62,606 nt of DNA, taken from NCBI RefSeq assembly GCF_031729055.1, contig NZ_JAVMIP010000019.1:1-62606 (forward strand). The letters run 5' to 3'. This DNA is from Pseudocalidococcus azoricus BACA0444. Its GTDB lineage: Bacteria > Cyanobacteriota > Cyanobacteriia > Thermosynechococcales > Thermosynechococcaceae. Shown in pieces: positions 55,147-62,606 of this stretch. Below the pieces are notes generated by a model. That model made no database searches and was not told where the DNA came from. It saw only the letters and a list, made by a program, of their open reading frames with translations. Each line of letters begins with the position of its first letter. Position 1 is the first letter of the stretch. The translations under genes and the position numbers were made by a program.

Positions 55147-55506
55147 TTAGGTCACTGATTTCACAGCCTTAACAATGTCATCTCGATTAAAAGGTTTCGT
55201 CACATAGGCATCAGCCCCTTGTTTCATTGCCCACAGCCGATCCAATTCTTGATTTTTGGAGCTACAGACAATAATCGGGAGTTTCTCGGTACCAGGATTT
55301 TTCTTCAGACTCCGGCAGAGTTCAAAGCCACTCATCCCCGGCATCACTACATCCGTAATCACCACATCCGGCCGGAGTTGGGTCGCTTTATCGAGGGCTT
55401 CCTTGGCATCACTGGCATTGATCACGGAATAGCCACTTTCTTTGAGATAACTGTTAATTAACTCCATCTCTGAAGGCGTATCTTCCACCACTAAAACCGT
55501 ACTCAT
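55147..55506 (-). CDS. pixH: single-domain CheY-like response regulator
   Basis: 119 residues, a lone receiver domain. The acidic pair is Glu8-Asp9 (VLVVEDTPSE), the phosphoacceptor is Asp52 (VVITDVVMPGMSG), the signalling Ser/Thr position is occupied by Ser in VCSSKN, and the conserved Lys104 is in YVTKPFNRDD. It corresponds to PilH/PixH in the G-H-I-J-L gene order and likely acts as a motor regulator or phosphate sink for the CheA homologue. Start ATG 55506. Confidence 0.92.
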   Translation of the reverse strand: MSTVLVVEDTPSEMELINSYLKESGYSVINASDAKEALDKATQLRPDVVITDVVMPGMSGFELCRSLKKNPGTEKLPIIVCSSKNQELDRLWAMKQGADAYVTKPFNRDDIVKAVKSVT

Positions 55507-55597
55507 TCCCGCAACCTCAAAAAAATAAATTAGAAACCAAAGCTGTTCATCAAACCATCAACTTAACATTCAACATCACAACCGCCCCAATCCTGGC

Positions 55598-56812
55598 TCA
55601 ACTGAGATATTGAAAGACCATTTTTAAGAGTTCCGATTGGGTAAATGGTTTAGTCATGTAATCTGTTGCTCCGACTAATTTGGCTTTGGCCCGATCAATC
55701 AATCCCGTATTGCCCGTGACCATAATGATCGGTGTGGTTTTCAATTGGACATGGTTGCGGATCACCCTACAGAACTTGTAACCATCAATATTGGGCATCC
55801 CGACATCAAGCAAAATTAAATCCGGTTGAATCCGCATCACCTCCATCAGCGCTTTAACCGAATCATTCAACGTGGTCACGGTAAATGTTTGATCGGACAA
55901 AAAGCGACTTAATTCTTGGAGCATCGTTGGGCTGTCATCAATACAGACAATTTTGAATTGCTTATGGGGGGCATCTAAACTAACTAAGCTGCGATCACTC
56001 CCTTCACTAATATCCTCTGGAGGAATAACCGGATCTATGGCCTGCGACTGGTGATCAAGACGCGGTAATAAGTCAAAGGGGGCTTGGGGTTCCCGCAGGA
56101 AAATTGTCCCATCTTGAATAAATGGATAGAGACTTTTGACAAGTTTTAATTCATTTTGGTTAGTAAGCACCGCCAAATGCCGAACACTGTAACCCCGGAG
56201 TAAGCTACCCAGTCGTTGTTGTTGCTCTAGAGTTAAGCGTTGATGACCACGAGTTTGGGTGAATAAATAGGGTCGTTGAAAGGGAGAGGTGACTTTATCC
56301 TGAAAGGCCCGCCAGTGATTGAGGGTTGTTTGGGCCCGGGTGATTAGCTCACTGAGGGGTAAGCTGGCCAAGATCAGCAAGGATGGGGCATTAATCAGTT
56401 CATGGTTTCCCGTGGTAATCAGCAAAAAGGATTCTAAAACTTCTAGAGCTAGATTTTGTAACAATGTCCCGGCTTGAGATGGCTCTAAGAATCCCTCGGC
56501 ATTTAACCAACAAATCGCTTCGTAGCTGGCCGTTGGTCCCCCTAAGGCTTCAAACTGGGTACGGGCCTGGGTACGGACTTCTCGATTCAAGGCGGGGATG
56601 GTATGACTGAGACGGCGTAAGTGACGTTCCAAGCGATCAAAAGGATCAATGCTATGGGTGGCAAAAAACAAATGCCCGGCCTGGAAATAAAATGACCATG
56701 TCACCCCCTGGCTTTGAACAGCTAAACAACCCGAACTCCCCGAATCTAATAATTGCTGGAGTAAACTCGTTGGCTGAACTGCCATTGATTTTTTAGGAAT
56801 AGACTGTACCAT
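55598..56812 (-). CDS. pixG: PatA-like response regulator (DUF4388/PATAN plus receiver)
   Basis: 404 residues from ATG 56812. The N-terminal PATAN/DUF4388 domain (SLLQQLLDSGSSGCLAVQSQ, SFYFQAGHLFFATHS) is followed by a helical region and a C-terminal receiver with CIDDSP, phosphoacceptor Asp in LILLDVGMPNIDGY, and Lys in YMTKPFTQ. This arrangement defines cyanobacterial PatA/PixG/PilG regulators, which act on type IV pilus polarity in response to light. First gene of the minus-strand phototaxis operon. A frame extension of seven codons upstream is open but not needed. Confidence 0.92.
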   Translation of the reverse strand: MVQSIPKKSMAVQPTSLLQQLLDSGSSGCLAVQSQGVTWSFYFQAGHLFFATHSIDPFDRLERHLRRLSHTIPALNREVRTQARTQFEALGGPTASYEAICWLNAEGFLEPSQAGTLLQNLALEVLESFLLITTGNHELINAPSLLILASLPLSELITRAQTTLNHWRAFQDKVTSPFQRPYLFTQTRGHQRLTLEQQQRLGSLLRGYSVRHLAVLTNQNELKLVKSLYPFIQDGTIFLREPQAPFDLLPRLDHQSQAIDPVIPPEDISEGSDRSLVSLDAPHKQFKIVCIDDSPTMLQELSRFLSDQTFTVTTLNDSVKALMEVMRIQPDLILLDVGMPNIDGYKFCRVIRNHVQLKTTPIIMVTGNTGLIDRAKAKLVGATDYMTKPFTQSELLKMVFQYLS

Positions 56813-57246
56813 CAGAACACCGCATATTGGCAAGTCAAAAGACTATAACTCAGTGGAAACAGCATCTTGTCTGAGGCAAAATTACCAGAGACGTAATGTT
56901 GTCATTATTCCCAAGCAAGGAGGGTGATCAATTCATATCCCCCAAATCCAACTTCATCAACATCAAACACACAAGAAAGGGAAAATTGATGCATAACCCA
57001 GACTTAACTAGGCCTGGTTTCCTAAGAGGCGGATTAATCAATACCTAGCCTCACTCATGGCCATCAGGTAAGTAATTATTAAGAAAATCTAAATAACCAC
57101 TTCATGTATAGCGAGCTACGGGGGGCATTTTTCAGTATCTTAACTAATCTTGACATTGATTAAAATTTCGAGATGTGAATATACCACAGCCTTACATAGA
57201 CAACTCTCCAGGCCAACAGTCACCCTATCTATGTATGGAAACCGGA
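56813..57246. other. 434-base gap upstream of the phototaxis operon
   Basis: No gene seen. The operon promoter should lie near 56830-56950 on the minus strand, but I cannot pick a secure -35/-10 pair. A perfect 7-bp inverted repeat downstream of the ferredoxin gene (TCTATGT at 57229 with ACATAGA at 57196) has a long loop and no T-run, so I do not call a terminator. Confidence 0.4.
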
Positions 57247-57573
57247 TCAATAACCCAAATTTAAAATGGCATCTTCTTGATGAGTTGTAATCACGCTATC
57301 GGAGGTTGGATAAGCCGCGCAGATCAACGCAAAACCAGCTTTTAACTCCTGGGCTTTCAGAAAGGTGTGATCAGACTGATCCAACGTTCCGCTGACAATT
57401 CGAGCCGCACAAGTGACACAGGCCCCAGCCCGACATGAATAGGGCAAGTCAACCCCCTGTATTTCAGCCGCATCCAAGATGTATTCATCGGCTGGCACTT
57501 TAATTGTTTTCCGCAAGCCCCGTGCTTCATTCACTAGGGTGACGCTATAAACCCGACTGTGATCTCGTTTCAT
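57247..57573 (-). CDS. plant-type [2Fe-2S] ferredoxin
   Basis: 108 residues, small soluble electron carrier. Cluster ligands are Cys47, Cys52, Cys55 ([14 protein letters not shown]) and Cys85 ([11 protein letters not shown]), the Cx4CxxC...C spacing of photosynthetic-type ferredoxins. The N-terminus has a short basic extension (MKRDHSRVY) and the C-terminus ends AILNLGY. Divergence from the major PetF sequence (no strict CRAGACSTC) suggests a minor paralogue with a specialised partner. GGAG precedes ATG 57573. It is monocistronic. Confidence 0.93.
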   Translation of the reverse strand: MKRDHSRVYSVTLVNEARGLRKTIKVPADEYILDAAEIQGVDLPYSCRAGACVTCAARIVSGTLDQSDHTFLKAQELKAGFALICAAYPTSDSVITTHQEDAILNLGY

Positions 57574-58120
57574 GAAACTTCTCCAAACTGTTAGATAGCC
57601 GTAACGAAAATGGTGCTGAATGTCCCATCTGAAGCATCAAGCATCCCCAAGGCAGGTATCACAAATTAATTCCCACTCTGCATTAATACTTATGACCCTA
57701 ATTAAAAACACTAATGATGATGTCAGCGATACCTAAATTATGACTTGACTGTCTAACCCCTCCTTAAGCAAAGAGCAGTTCATCATTCCTGCGGCAAATT
57801 AGGATAAAAATTTACGAGTGCTGAAAGATATCAACCCCTCAGAGCCAGATGATTCCCCAAAGCAGACAAAATACTTAACTAATTCACCCTAAAAGTATCA
57901 TGATTTCCTGGGAACGGGATCAGAATTATTTGTAAAACTTAATAATCATTCTAATAAACATCGCTTATGTTAGTGTTCAACTGTGATGTGAACTCTATTG
58001 ATCCCTGGCAATCTTGAACATCCTATGAGTCCAAATTCTTTTAGAGTTGCTGCCTCAGCGGATGGAGGAATAATTCCATAATTCCTTTGTTTGCGTCCCA
58101 AGCCCAACGTTCTAATTCCC
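57574..58120. other. 547-base gap with no recognisable gene
   Basis: AT-rich, between the ferredoxin start and the radC stop. No open frame with family features, tRNA fold or inverted-repeat element was found. The ferredoxin promoter must lie in its first part. Confidence 0.4.
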
Positions 58121-58852
58121 CTAATCCCCTTGGGGTAATTCTTGCCAGAGAGTGGTTGTCTGCCGCAGACTGCAAAATTCTCCCTGTCCCAAAATCAAAT
58201 GATCCAAAATTGGAATGCCTAATAATTGCCCACCTGCGAGTAACTGGCGAGTCAAACTGAGATCCGCCTGACTGGGATCAAGGTTGCCTGAGGGATGATT
58301 ATGGGCAATCACCATCCGATTTGCGCCTCGCCGGATGACTTCCCGAAAAATCTCCTTGGGATGGGCGATGGTTTCAGTAGCACTGCCAACACTGATAATG
58401 TGATGCCCTAAGAGCCGATGCCGCACATCCAGCAACAACACCCCAAATCGTTCCGTTGTCTCCCACATCATCTCCTGGGATAAAACGGCAGCCGCTTGAC
58501 TCGGTTCGCTAATAATGGCTTGTTCCCCAGGCCGGGCCTGGAATACCCGCTTCCCCAACTCTAGAGCCGCCAAAATTGTAGTTGCCTTGGCTGGCCCAAC
58601 CCCTGGAATCTGCATTAATTCCTCTGGTGTAATATCCCGCAGGGTCAGGAGCGGATCCGGCTGGTTCTGGCTGAGTTTTTGAAGCATATATTGCCCCAAT
58701 CCCACCGCCGATAGTTTACCCGGTCCCTGCCCTGTGCCCAAAAGAATAGCAATTAACTCAGCCGCCGTTAAAGACCGAGAGCCTTGGGTCATCAACTTTT
58801 CCCGCGGCCGATCACTGGAGGGTAAATCAGCAATGCGCAAATGGTAGGTCAT
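58121..58852 (-). CDS. radC: RadC-like JAB-domain DNA repair protein
   Basis: 243 residues from ATG 58852; an extension to 58885 is open but lacks conservation. The N-terminal helix-hairpin-helix region ([19 protein letters not shown]) precedes a JAMM/MPN+ metalloprotease-like domain with [15 protein letters not shown], the His-x-His...Asp zinc site. [20 protein letters not shown] is the family N-terminus. Despite its name, the biochemical role of RadC is uncertain. Confidence 0.95.
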   Translation of the reverse strand: MTYHLRIADLPSSDRPREKLMTQGSRSLTAAELIAILLGTGQGPGKLSAVGLGQYMLQKLSQNQPDPLLTLRDITPEELMQIPGVGPAKATTILAALELGKRVFQARPGEQAIISEPSQAAAVLSQEMMWETTERFGVLLLDVRHRLLGHHIISVGSATETIAHPKEIFREVIRRGANRMVIAHNHPSGNLDPSQADLSLTRQLLAGGQLLGIPILDHLILGQGEFCSLRQTTTLWQELPQGD

Positions 58853-59181
58853 CCTTGCCCGCACCGTGAGACAGATTTTCTCCAAAATATCCTGAAAATC
58901 TGCGGGTGAGTTCCGCTGGGCAGTCGGGATGAAGCACCTTGATAGTTACTATGGTAATCATAAAAAAAATTTTTAAGACTTAATCCAAAGTTAATTGGCT
59001 GATTACCTTAACTAAGCCCAAGAAATGGTAGGTTCATATTGATGTAGTGGGTAGAGTTTGGGCAAGGCTCCTACGCCACCATCAATCTCTGGAGTAATGC
59101 AGCTATTGATCGCTTTTTGATGAGTGCCAGTTCAAATAATCTCTGTTAATTGTCTCAATAACTGATTCAAATTTTAGCAAA

Positions 59182-59289
59182 TTATTGCATAAAGCTCTCA
59201 TTAAGCTATGCTGTAAAAAGTTCATTGCGTCCCTGAGGATTATTCTTTGCCCAGTTTTAGACTAAGTGGTGTTATTGCATAAAACTCTC
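59182..59289 (+). repeat. two direct repeats upstream of the porin gene
   Basis: TTATTGCATAAA followed by one variable base and CTCTC occurs at 59182-59199 and again at 59272-59289, exactly 90 bases apart, in the 481-base gap before the porin. The second copy continues into ACTCTCCATCTGAGAGT, a 6-bp hairpin. No gene is seen in the gap. A regulator or leader-RNA role is speculation. Confidence 0.5.
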
Positions 59290-59333
59290 CATCTGAGAGT
59301 TGAGTGTATTGAGGAGTGTTCAAGGAGAAATCT

Positions 59334-61229
59334 ATGTCCCGTATTTTGTGGAAGCTACTAGCCACGACTCCAGTCCTAGCCTTGGGTGTGGGAAGTGGTG
59401 TTTATGCAACCGAAGCTAACTCAAGCCTTTTACAACTAACCCCTGGGGAATTAAATTCTGCCCCCACCAGCCTAACCACATTGCCAGCGCAGCCTGTAGT
59501 TAATCTGGCCCAGAACCTGCCCACAATGCGTTCTGCCCCTTCTGTTTCATCACTAGAAGCCGATCCATTGGCTGGTACTCTTGCCCCCGCCCCCACATCA
59601 ACTCAAACCCAAACCCAATCGGCTGTTGGCACACGCTCACGACAGTCAATCCCCCAAGTCACCTCTGTGAGCCAGTTGTCTGATGTCCGCCCTACGGATT
59701 GGGCCTATCAAGCTTTAGCCTCCTTAGTTGAGAAATATGGCTGTATTGCGGGTTATCCAGATGGTACATTCCGCGGTAATCGTGCTCTAACCCGTTATGA
59801 AATGGCTGCGGCTCTCAATGCCTGCTTGGATGTGGTCAGTGATCGGTTTGCAACTAAAGAAGACTTGGCAGCCCTGCAACGCCTGGCCCAAGAATTTGCC
59901 AACGAACTAGCCTTGGTCAAGGGTCGGGTTGATAATCTGGAAGGCCGGACTTCCAACCTAGAAGCCACTCAGTTTGCAACCTTGACAAAGTTAAATGCCA
60001 CTGTCATCTTCAACACCTCTGATATCTTGAGTGGACAAGTGGCTAACCCACCTGGAACCGGACCAGGTGGCAGTAGTTTGGCAGGACGTAACATTGTTGA
60101 CAACACAGTTGTTAGCAATCGTGTTCGTTTAAACTTTGATACTAGTTTTACTGGTTCTGATTTACTGCGCATTCGTATTCAGTCTGGCAATGTCGTGAAC
60201 TACTCAGCCTTGAGCCCATCTGGCTCTAGTGGTGGCATTCTTAATGCCTCTGGTTTGGCGGGAACAAATGCTGCTCGGTTGGCTTATGACGGAACAACTA
60301 ATGGATTTGAGCTACACAAGTTGTTCTATCGCTTCTCACCGGTGAAGAACCTAACAGTAATCGCTGATGCCAATGCCGGGGCCTACGAAGATAATATGTT
60401 TACCTTCAACCCCTTTTTCCAATCAAGTGATACGGGTGCTTTATCTCGGTTTGGGCGGTTCAACCCGATTTATCGTATTTACGGTTCTAACCCTGCTGGA
60501 GCTACAATCAACTACAAATTCGCTGAAAACAAGGAAGCTGGCACAAGTGCTGACTTCACCTTGGCCTACTTGGGTGGTGGTACGAATACAGCAAGCTTTA
60601 ACCGTAGTCCCGCCAACCCTAACCCCCCTGGAGGTCTCTTTGGTGATTCCTTTAGTGCGTTAGCTCAGATTTCTGTTCGCCCAATTAAAGATCTCGCCTT
60701 AGGTGTTACCTACGTTCGAGCCTTTGGGGTTGATCCTAGTGGCGGCACAGGAACATCTGGCTATACTGGGGCAGCTAACAATCCAACTGGTTCCGCTACT
60801 GCTACGGGTGGAGTTGGTAATGTTACCTCGGATAACGTTGGTTTCCAATTCACCTATAAGGTTATTCCTCAGTTCACCCTTTCTGGTTGGGCTGGCTATT
60901 CCAGCGTGAATCAGTCCCAAGGTTCCAACGTTGGTCGGAATGCTTCCTTAGTGAACTGGGCAATTACAGCTGCTGCACCTGATTTGTGGCAGAAGGGTGA
61001 CGTGGCTGGTTTGATCTTTGGGCAACCCCCCCAAACCATCAGCACTAATTACACGGTTAACAATGGTGTGACTGCCTTTAATATGTACCACTTGGAAGGC
61101 TTCTATCGGTTCCAAATGAGCCGGAACATCTCCGTTGCCCCTGGGATCATTACCATCTTTAATCCCAACAACAATACGGCTAATGCTCCTATTGTTCTTG
61201 GGGTAATCCGCACAACCTTCCAGTTCTAA
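59334..61229 (+). CDS. SLH-domain outer-membrane porin (cyanobacterial iron-uptake porin/SomA family)
   Basis: 631 residues from ATG 59334, preceded by AAGGAG at 59322-59327. The signal peptide is KLLATTPVLALGVGSGVYAT. An S-layer-homology domain follows (VSQLSDVRPTDWAYQALASL, GYPDGTFRGNRALTRYEMA), binding peptidoglycan, then a coiled-coil segment (FANELALVKGRVDNLEGRTS), and a beta-barrel domain of about 400 residues rich in Gly, Asn, Ser and aromatic girdles, ending in a Phe (RTTFQF), as porins do. Homologues permit inorganic ion, including iron, passage. CAGGCC words are missing here, perhaps from high-expression codon choice. Confidence 0.93.
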   Translation: MSRILWKLLATTPVLALGVGSGVYATEANSSLLQLTPGELNSAPTSLTTLPAQPVVNLAQNLPTMRSAPSVSSLEADPLAGTLAPAPTSTQTQTQSAVGTRSRQSIPQVTSVSQLSDVRPTDWAYQALASLVEKYGCIAGYPDGTFRGNRALTRYEMAAALNACLDVVSDRFATKEDLAALQRLAQEFANELALVKGRVDNLEGRTSNLEATQFATLTKLNATVIFNTSDILSGQVANPPGTGPGGSSLAGRNIVDNTVVSNRVRLNFDTSFTGSDLLRIRIQSGNVVNYSALSPSGSSGGILNASGLAGTNAARLAYDGTTNGFELHKLFYRFSPVKNLTVIADANAGAYEDNMFTFNPFFQSSDTGALSRFGRFNPIYRIYGSNPAGATINYKFAENKEAGTSADFTLAYLGGGTNTASFNRSPANPNPPGGLFGDSFSALAQISVRPIKDLALGVTYVRAFGVDPSGGTGTSGYTGAANNPTGSATATGGVGNVTSDNVGFQFTYKVIPQFTLSGWAGYSSVNQSQGSNVGRNASLVNWAITAAAPDLWQKGDVAGLIFGQPPQTISTNYTVNNGVTAFNMYHLEGFYRFQMSRNISVAPGIITIFNPNNNTANAPIVLGVIRTTFQF

Positions 61230-61270
61230 TCTGGGATTGTTTGTTAAGACCTAGCTAAAACTTAAAACTT

Positions 61271-61297
61271 GAGGGGCCTGCGGGCCTCTTTTTTTAT
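61271..61297 (+). terminator. intrinsic terminator after the porin gene
   Basis: GAGGGGCC-TGC-GGGCCTC can fold into an 8-bp hairpin (with a G-T pair and one shift) directly followed by seven T residues, 42 bases after the porin stop. Confidence 0.75.
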
Positions 61298-61419
61298 GTC
61301 AACTTCCATCTATTAAGGATCATTGGGGAGAAACCCCCAGGCCAGAGCGGGAATATCCCCTACTAGTGATCCCCGTCCGAGCCTGATGATAGAGATCAAG
61401 GGTTTAGAGGTTATGGGTT

Positions 61420-61809
61420 ATGGACTACATTTATCATCTCAGCAATGCGAGTCTGACCCTGAGAATTGTTCAATATCTGCATGAATATGCCAATTTACCG
61501 ATGCAGTTCATGACTGTGATTCATCAGGTAGATGGCTGGGTTGTCCGGGTAACGATGGCAATTCCCTTAACTGCCCAACAAGAAGGGGATTTTCGGGCTT
61601 ACTTGAATGAGTTGGGATTTCCTTACACGCCAAGTATTTCCTTAAAAATGGCCTTGTGGGCTCTGGAAACGGGGCAGTCCATGGTTGAGGTGATGCGGCG
61701 CTATCAGGTGGCGATTGTTTCCCACGGGCGGCCGGATCGAGCCGATATTGAAGAGTTTCGGAAGCAGTTTATCCAAGGCCTGGGCTATTGTCCGGAAACT
61801 TTGGCCTAA
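61420..61809 (+). CDS. conserved hypothetical protein (129 aa)
   Basis: Soluble, no signal peptide. It begins MDYIYHLSNASLTLRIVQYL and has a central VDGWVVRVTMAIPLTAQQEG beta segment, then ELGFPYTPSISLKMALWALE and RPDRADIEEFRKQFI. The pattern looks like a compact alpha/beta domain, but I do not recognise the family and see no catalytic signature. Start ATG 61420. It is the last intact gene before the transposon relic. Confidence 0.72.
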   Translation: MDYIYHLSNASLTLRIVQYLHEYANLPMQFMTVIHQVDGWVVRVTMAIPLTAQQEGDFRAYLNELGFPYTPSISLKMALWALETGQSMVEVMRRYQVAIVSHGRPDRADIEEFRKQFIQGLGYCPETLA

Positions 61810-61983
61810 GAGTTGGTTATCGTAGAGAGTGGAGGCAGGAATTCACATTAAAGTATATGTATCCAAGCGTTAATGCTCAAAAGCCAGAGTACTTGATGCA
61901 AGCTTTGGGGAGAAACACTCATGGGCCTGTCCATATTTACTTGACCAAAGAAATGAGATACAAGTCCCGCACTTTAGGACGGC

Positions 61984-62013
61984 TTTGAATAAATCTATTG
62001 TCATTTATTCAAA
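61984..62013. repeat. subterminal hairpin of an IS200/IS605-type element
   Basis: TTTGAATAAAT (61984-61994), loop CTATTGTC, ATTTATTCAAA (62003-62013): a perfect 11-bp hairpin just before the tnpB start. Subterminal hairpins of this kind are the recognition structures of Y1 transposases (TnpA) in this family. The true element boundary upstream is not visible. Confidence 0.6.
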
Positions 62014-62029
62014 GTGCTAAAATAGTAAG

Positions 62030-62572
62030 ATGTTGAATCTTACTTACGAATACAAACTCGATCCAAGTGAAGCTCAAATTGCTGTTTTTGAGCAGTGGCT
62101 TTAAATATGCCGTAAGGTGTATAACTTTGCATTGGCAGAACGGAAGGATTGGGTCAATAGTCGTAAGTGCAACATCAACAGTTGTAGTCTCAAAAAAGAG
62201 TACATTCTTCCTCCTGATGCCCCTCGTCCGACCTTTGCAACTCAATGCAAATCTTTGGCAGCGGTAAAGAAGGAACTACCCGAATTGAAACTTCCCCACA
62301 CTCACGTTTTGCAGCAAGTTCTCCGCACACTTGAAGCGGCTTTCGTGGCAATGTGGGAACGTGGGCATGGGTTTCCCAGGTTCAAGAAACAAATGCGCTC
62401 TTTTGTATTTCCGTAACTCAATACCAGACCAATTCAAGGTGAGTATTTGGGCTTACCCAAGATTGGATTGGTGAAGTTTCGGATGTCCCGACCAATTCCA
62501 GACGGGTTTGTATTGAAGCAAATCCGAGTAGTAAAACGGGCATCGGGATACTACAGCATTTTTCATGACTAG
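62030..62572 (+). pseudogene. tnpB: decayed TnpB-type (IS200/IS605 OrfB) gene, 3' end missing
   Basis: The frame begins MLNLTYEYKLDPSEAQIAVF and shows typical TnpB N-terminal features: CRKVYNFALAERKDWVNSRK, LKKEYILPP, MWERGHGFPRFKKQ, LGLPKIGLVKFRMSRPIP and GYYSIFHD. In-frame stops occur at 62102-62104 (TAA), 62414-62416 (TAA) and 62570-62572 (TAG), so it is inactive. The RuvC-like catalytic part is not present before the window ends. No tnpA is visible upstream. TnpB is an RNA-guided nuclease in active elements; this copy should be inert. Confidence 0.88.
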
Positions 62573-62606
62573 TTGGCACAGTAGCAACAGTGGGTAAAAT
62601 AATTTT

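Noticed and set aside
57196..57235. ACATAGA/TCTATGT inverted repeat below the ferredoxin gene
   Set aside because: Loop of about 30 bases and no T-run; not a convincing terminator.

Overview
The window is cyanobacterial chromosome. Diagnostic genes are an orange carotenoid protein with its recovery protein and a beta-carotene ketolase, psb28, a carboxysome-type BMC shell gene, ccsA, a thylakoid photosystem I accumulation factor homologue, an SLH-domain porin and a pix-type phototaxis operon whose receptor has a DXCF bilin-binding GAF domain. The sequence is saturated with CAGGCC/GGCCTGG words, while the classical HIP1 octamer GCGATCGC is rare (I noticed one, in ftsH). The gene set fits a unicellular, motile cyanobacterium, perhaps of the Thermosynechococcus/Synechococcus PCC 6312 kind; the genus is inference.

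Layout. 1-6.3 kb: leuS, a small membrane protein, a HAD hydrolase and a SPINDLY-type glycosyltransferase. 6.4-12 kb (minus): four overlapping glycosyltransferase genes, two ending in a shared TSKFW tail. 12.5-17.1 kb: a hydrolase, then an iron group (efeO, a Tat-exported Dyp peroxidase, divergent PiuC-like dioxygenase). 17.2-25.3 kb: gcvP, a broken DUF29 gene, the PSI accumulation factor and the photoprotection set ocp-crtW-frp. 25.5-36.2 kb: a Kir channel, ispE, a transposase remnant, three exported beta-propeller proteins, an orphan TRAP binding protein, murF and a J-domain/pentapeptide protein. 36.5-48.1 kb: ftsH, an AT-rich unknown gene with a possible nuclease motif, tilS, ccsA, DUF29, psb28, tRNA-Val(CAC), a BMC gene and ppx. 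48.1-56.8 kb (minus): a complete chemotaxis-like phototaxis operon. 57-62.6 kb: ferredoxin, radC, porin and a decayed IS200/IS605 tnpB.

The most unusual structures are: (i) a family of ~106-108 bp miniature inverted-repeat elements with TATAGCGTTAC ends, four traceable over full length and one decayed, one of which supplies the last codons and stop of gcvP; (ii) a nested inverted-repeat structure ending in an intrinsic terminator between ocp and crtW; (iii) the DXCF cyanobacteriochrome phototaxis receptor; (iv) the AT-rich gene at 38.5 kb; (v) mobile-element relics in different stages of decay.

Functional links: OCP binds a ketocarotenoid, CrtW can make that ketocarotenoid and FRP resets OCP, so the three genes form one photoprotective module. 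The pix operon gives a receptor, two CheW couplers, a CheA-REC kinase, a lone REC protein and a PatA-like REC output protein. No CRISPR array, rRNA, prophage or obvious multi-gene defence island was seen.
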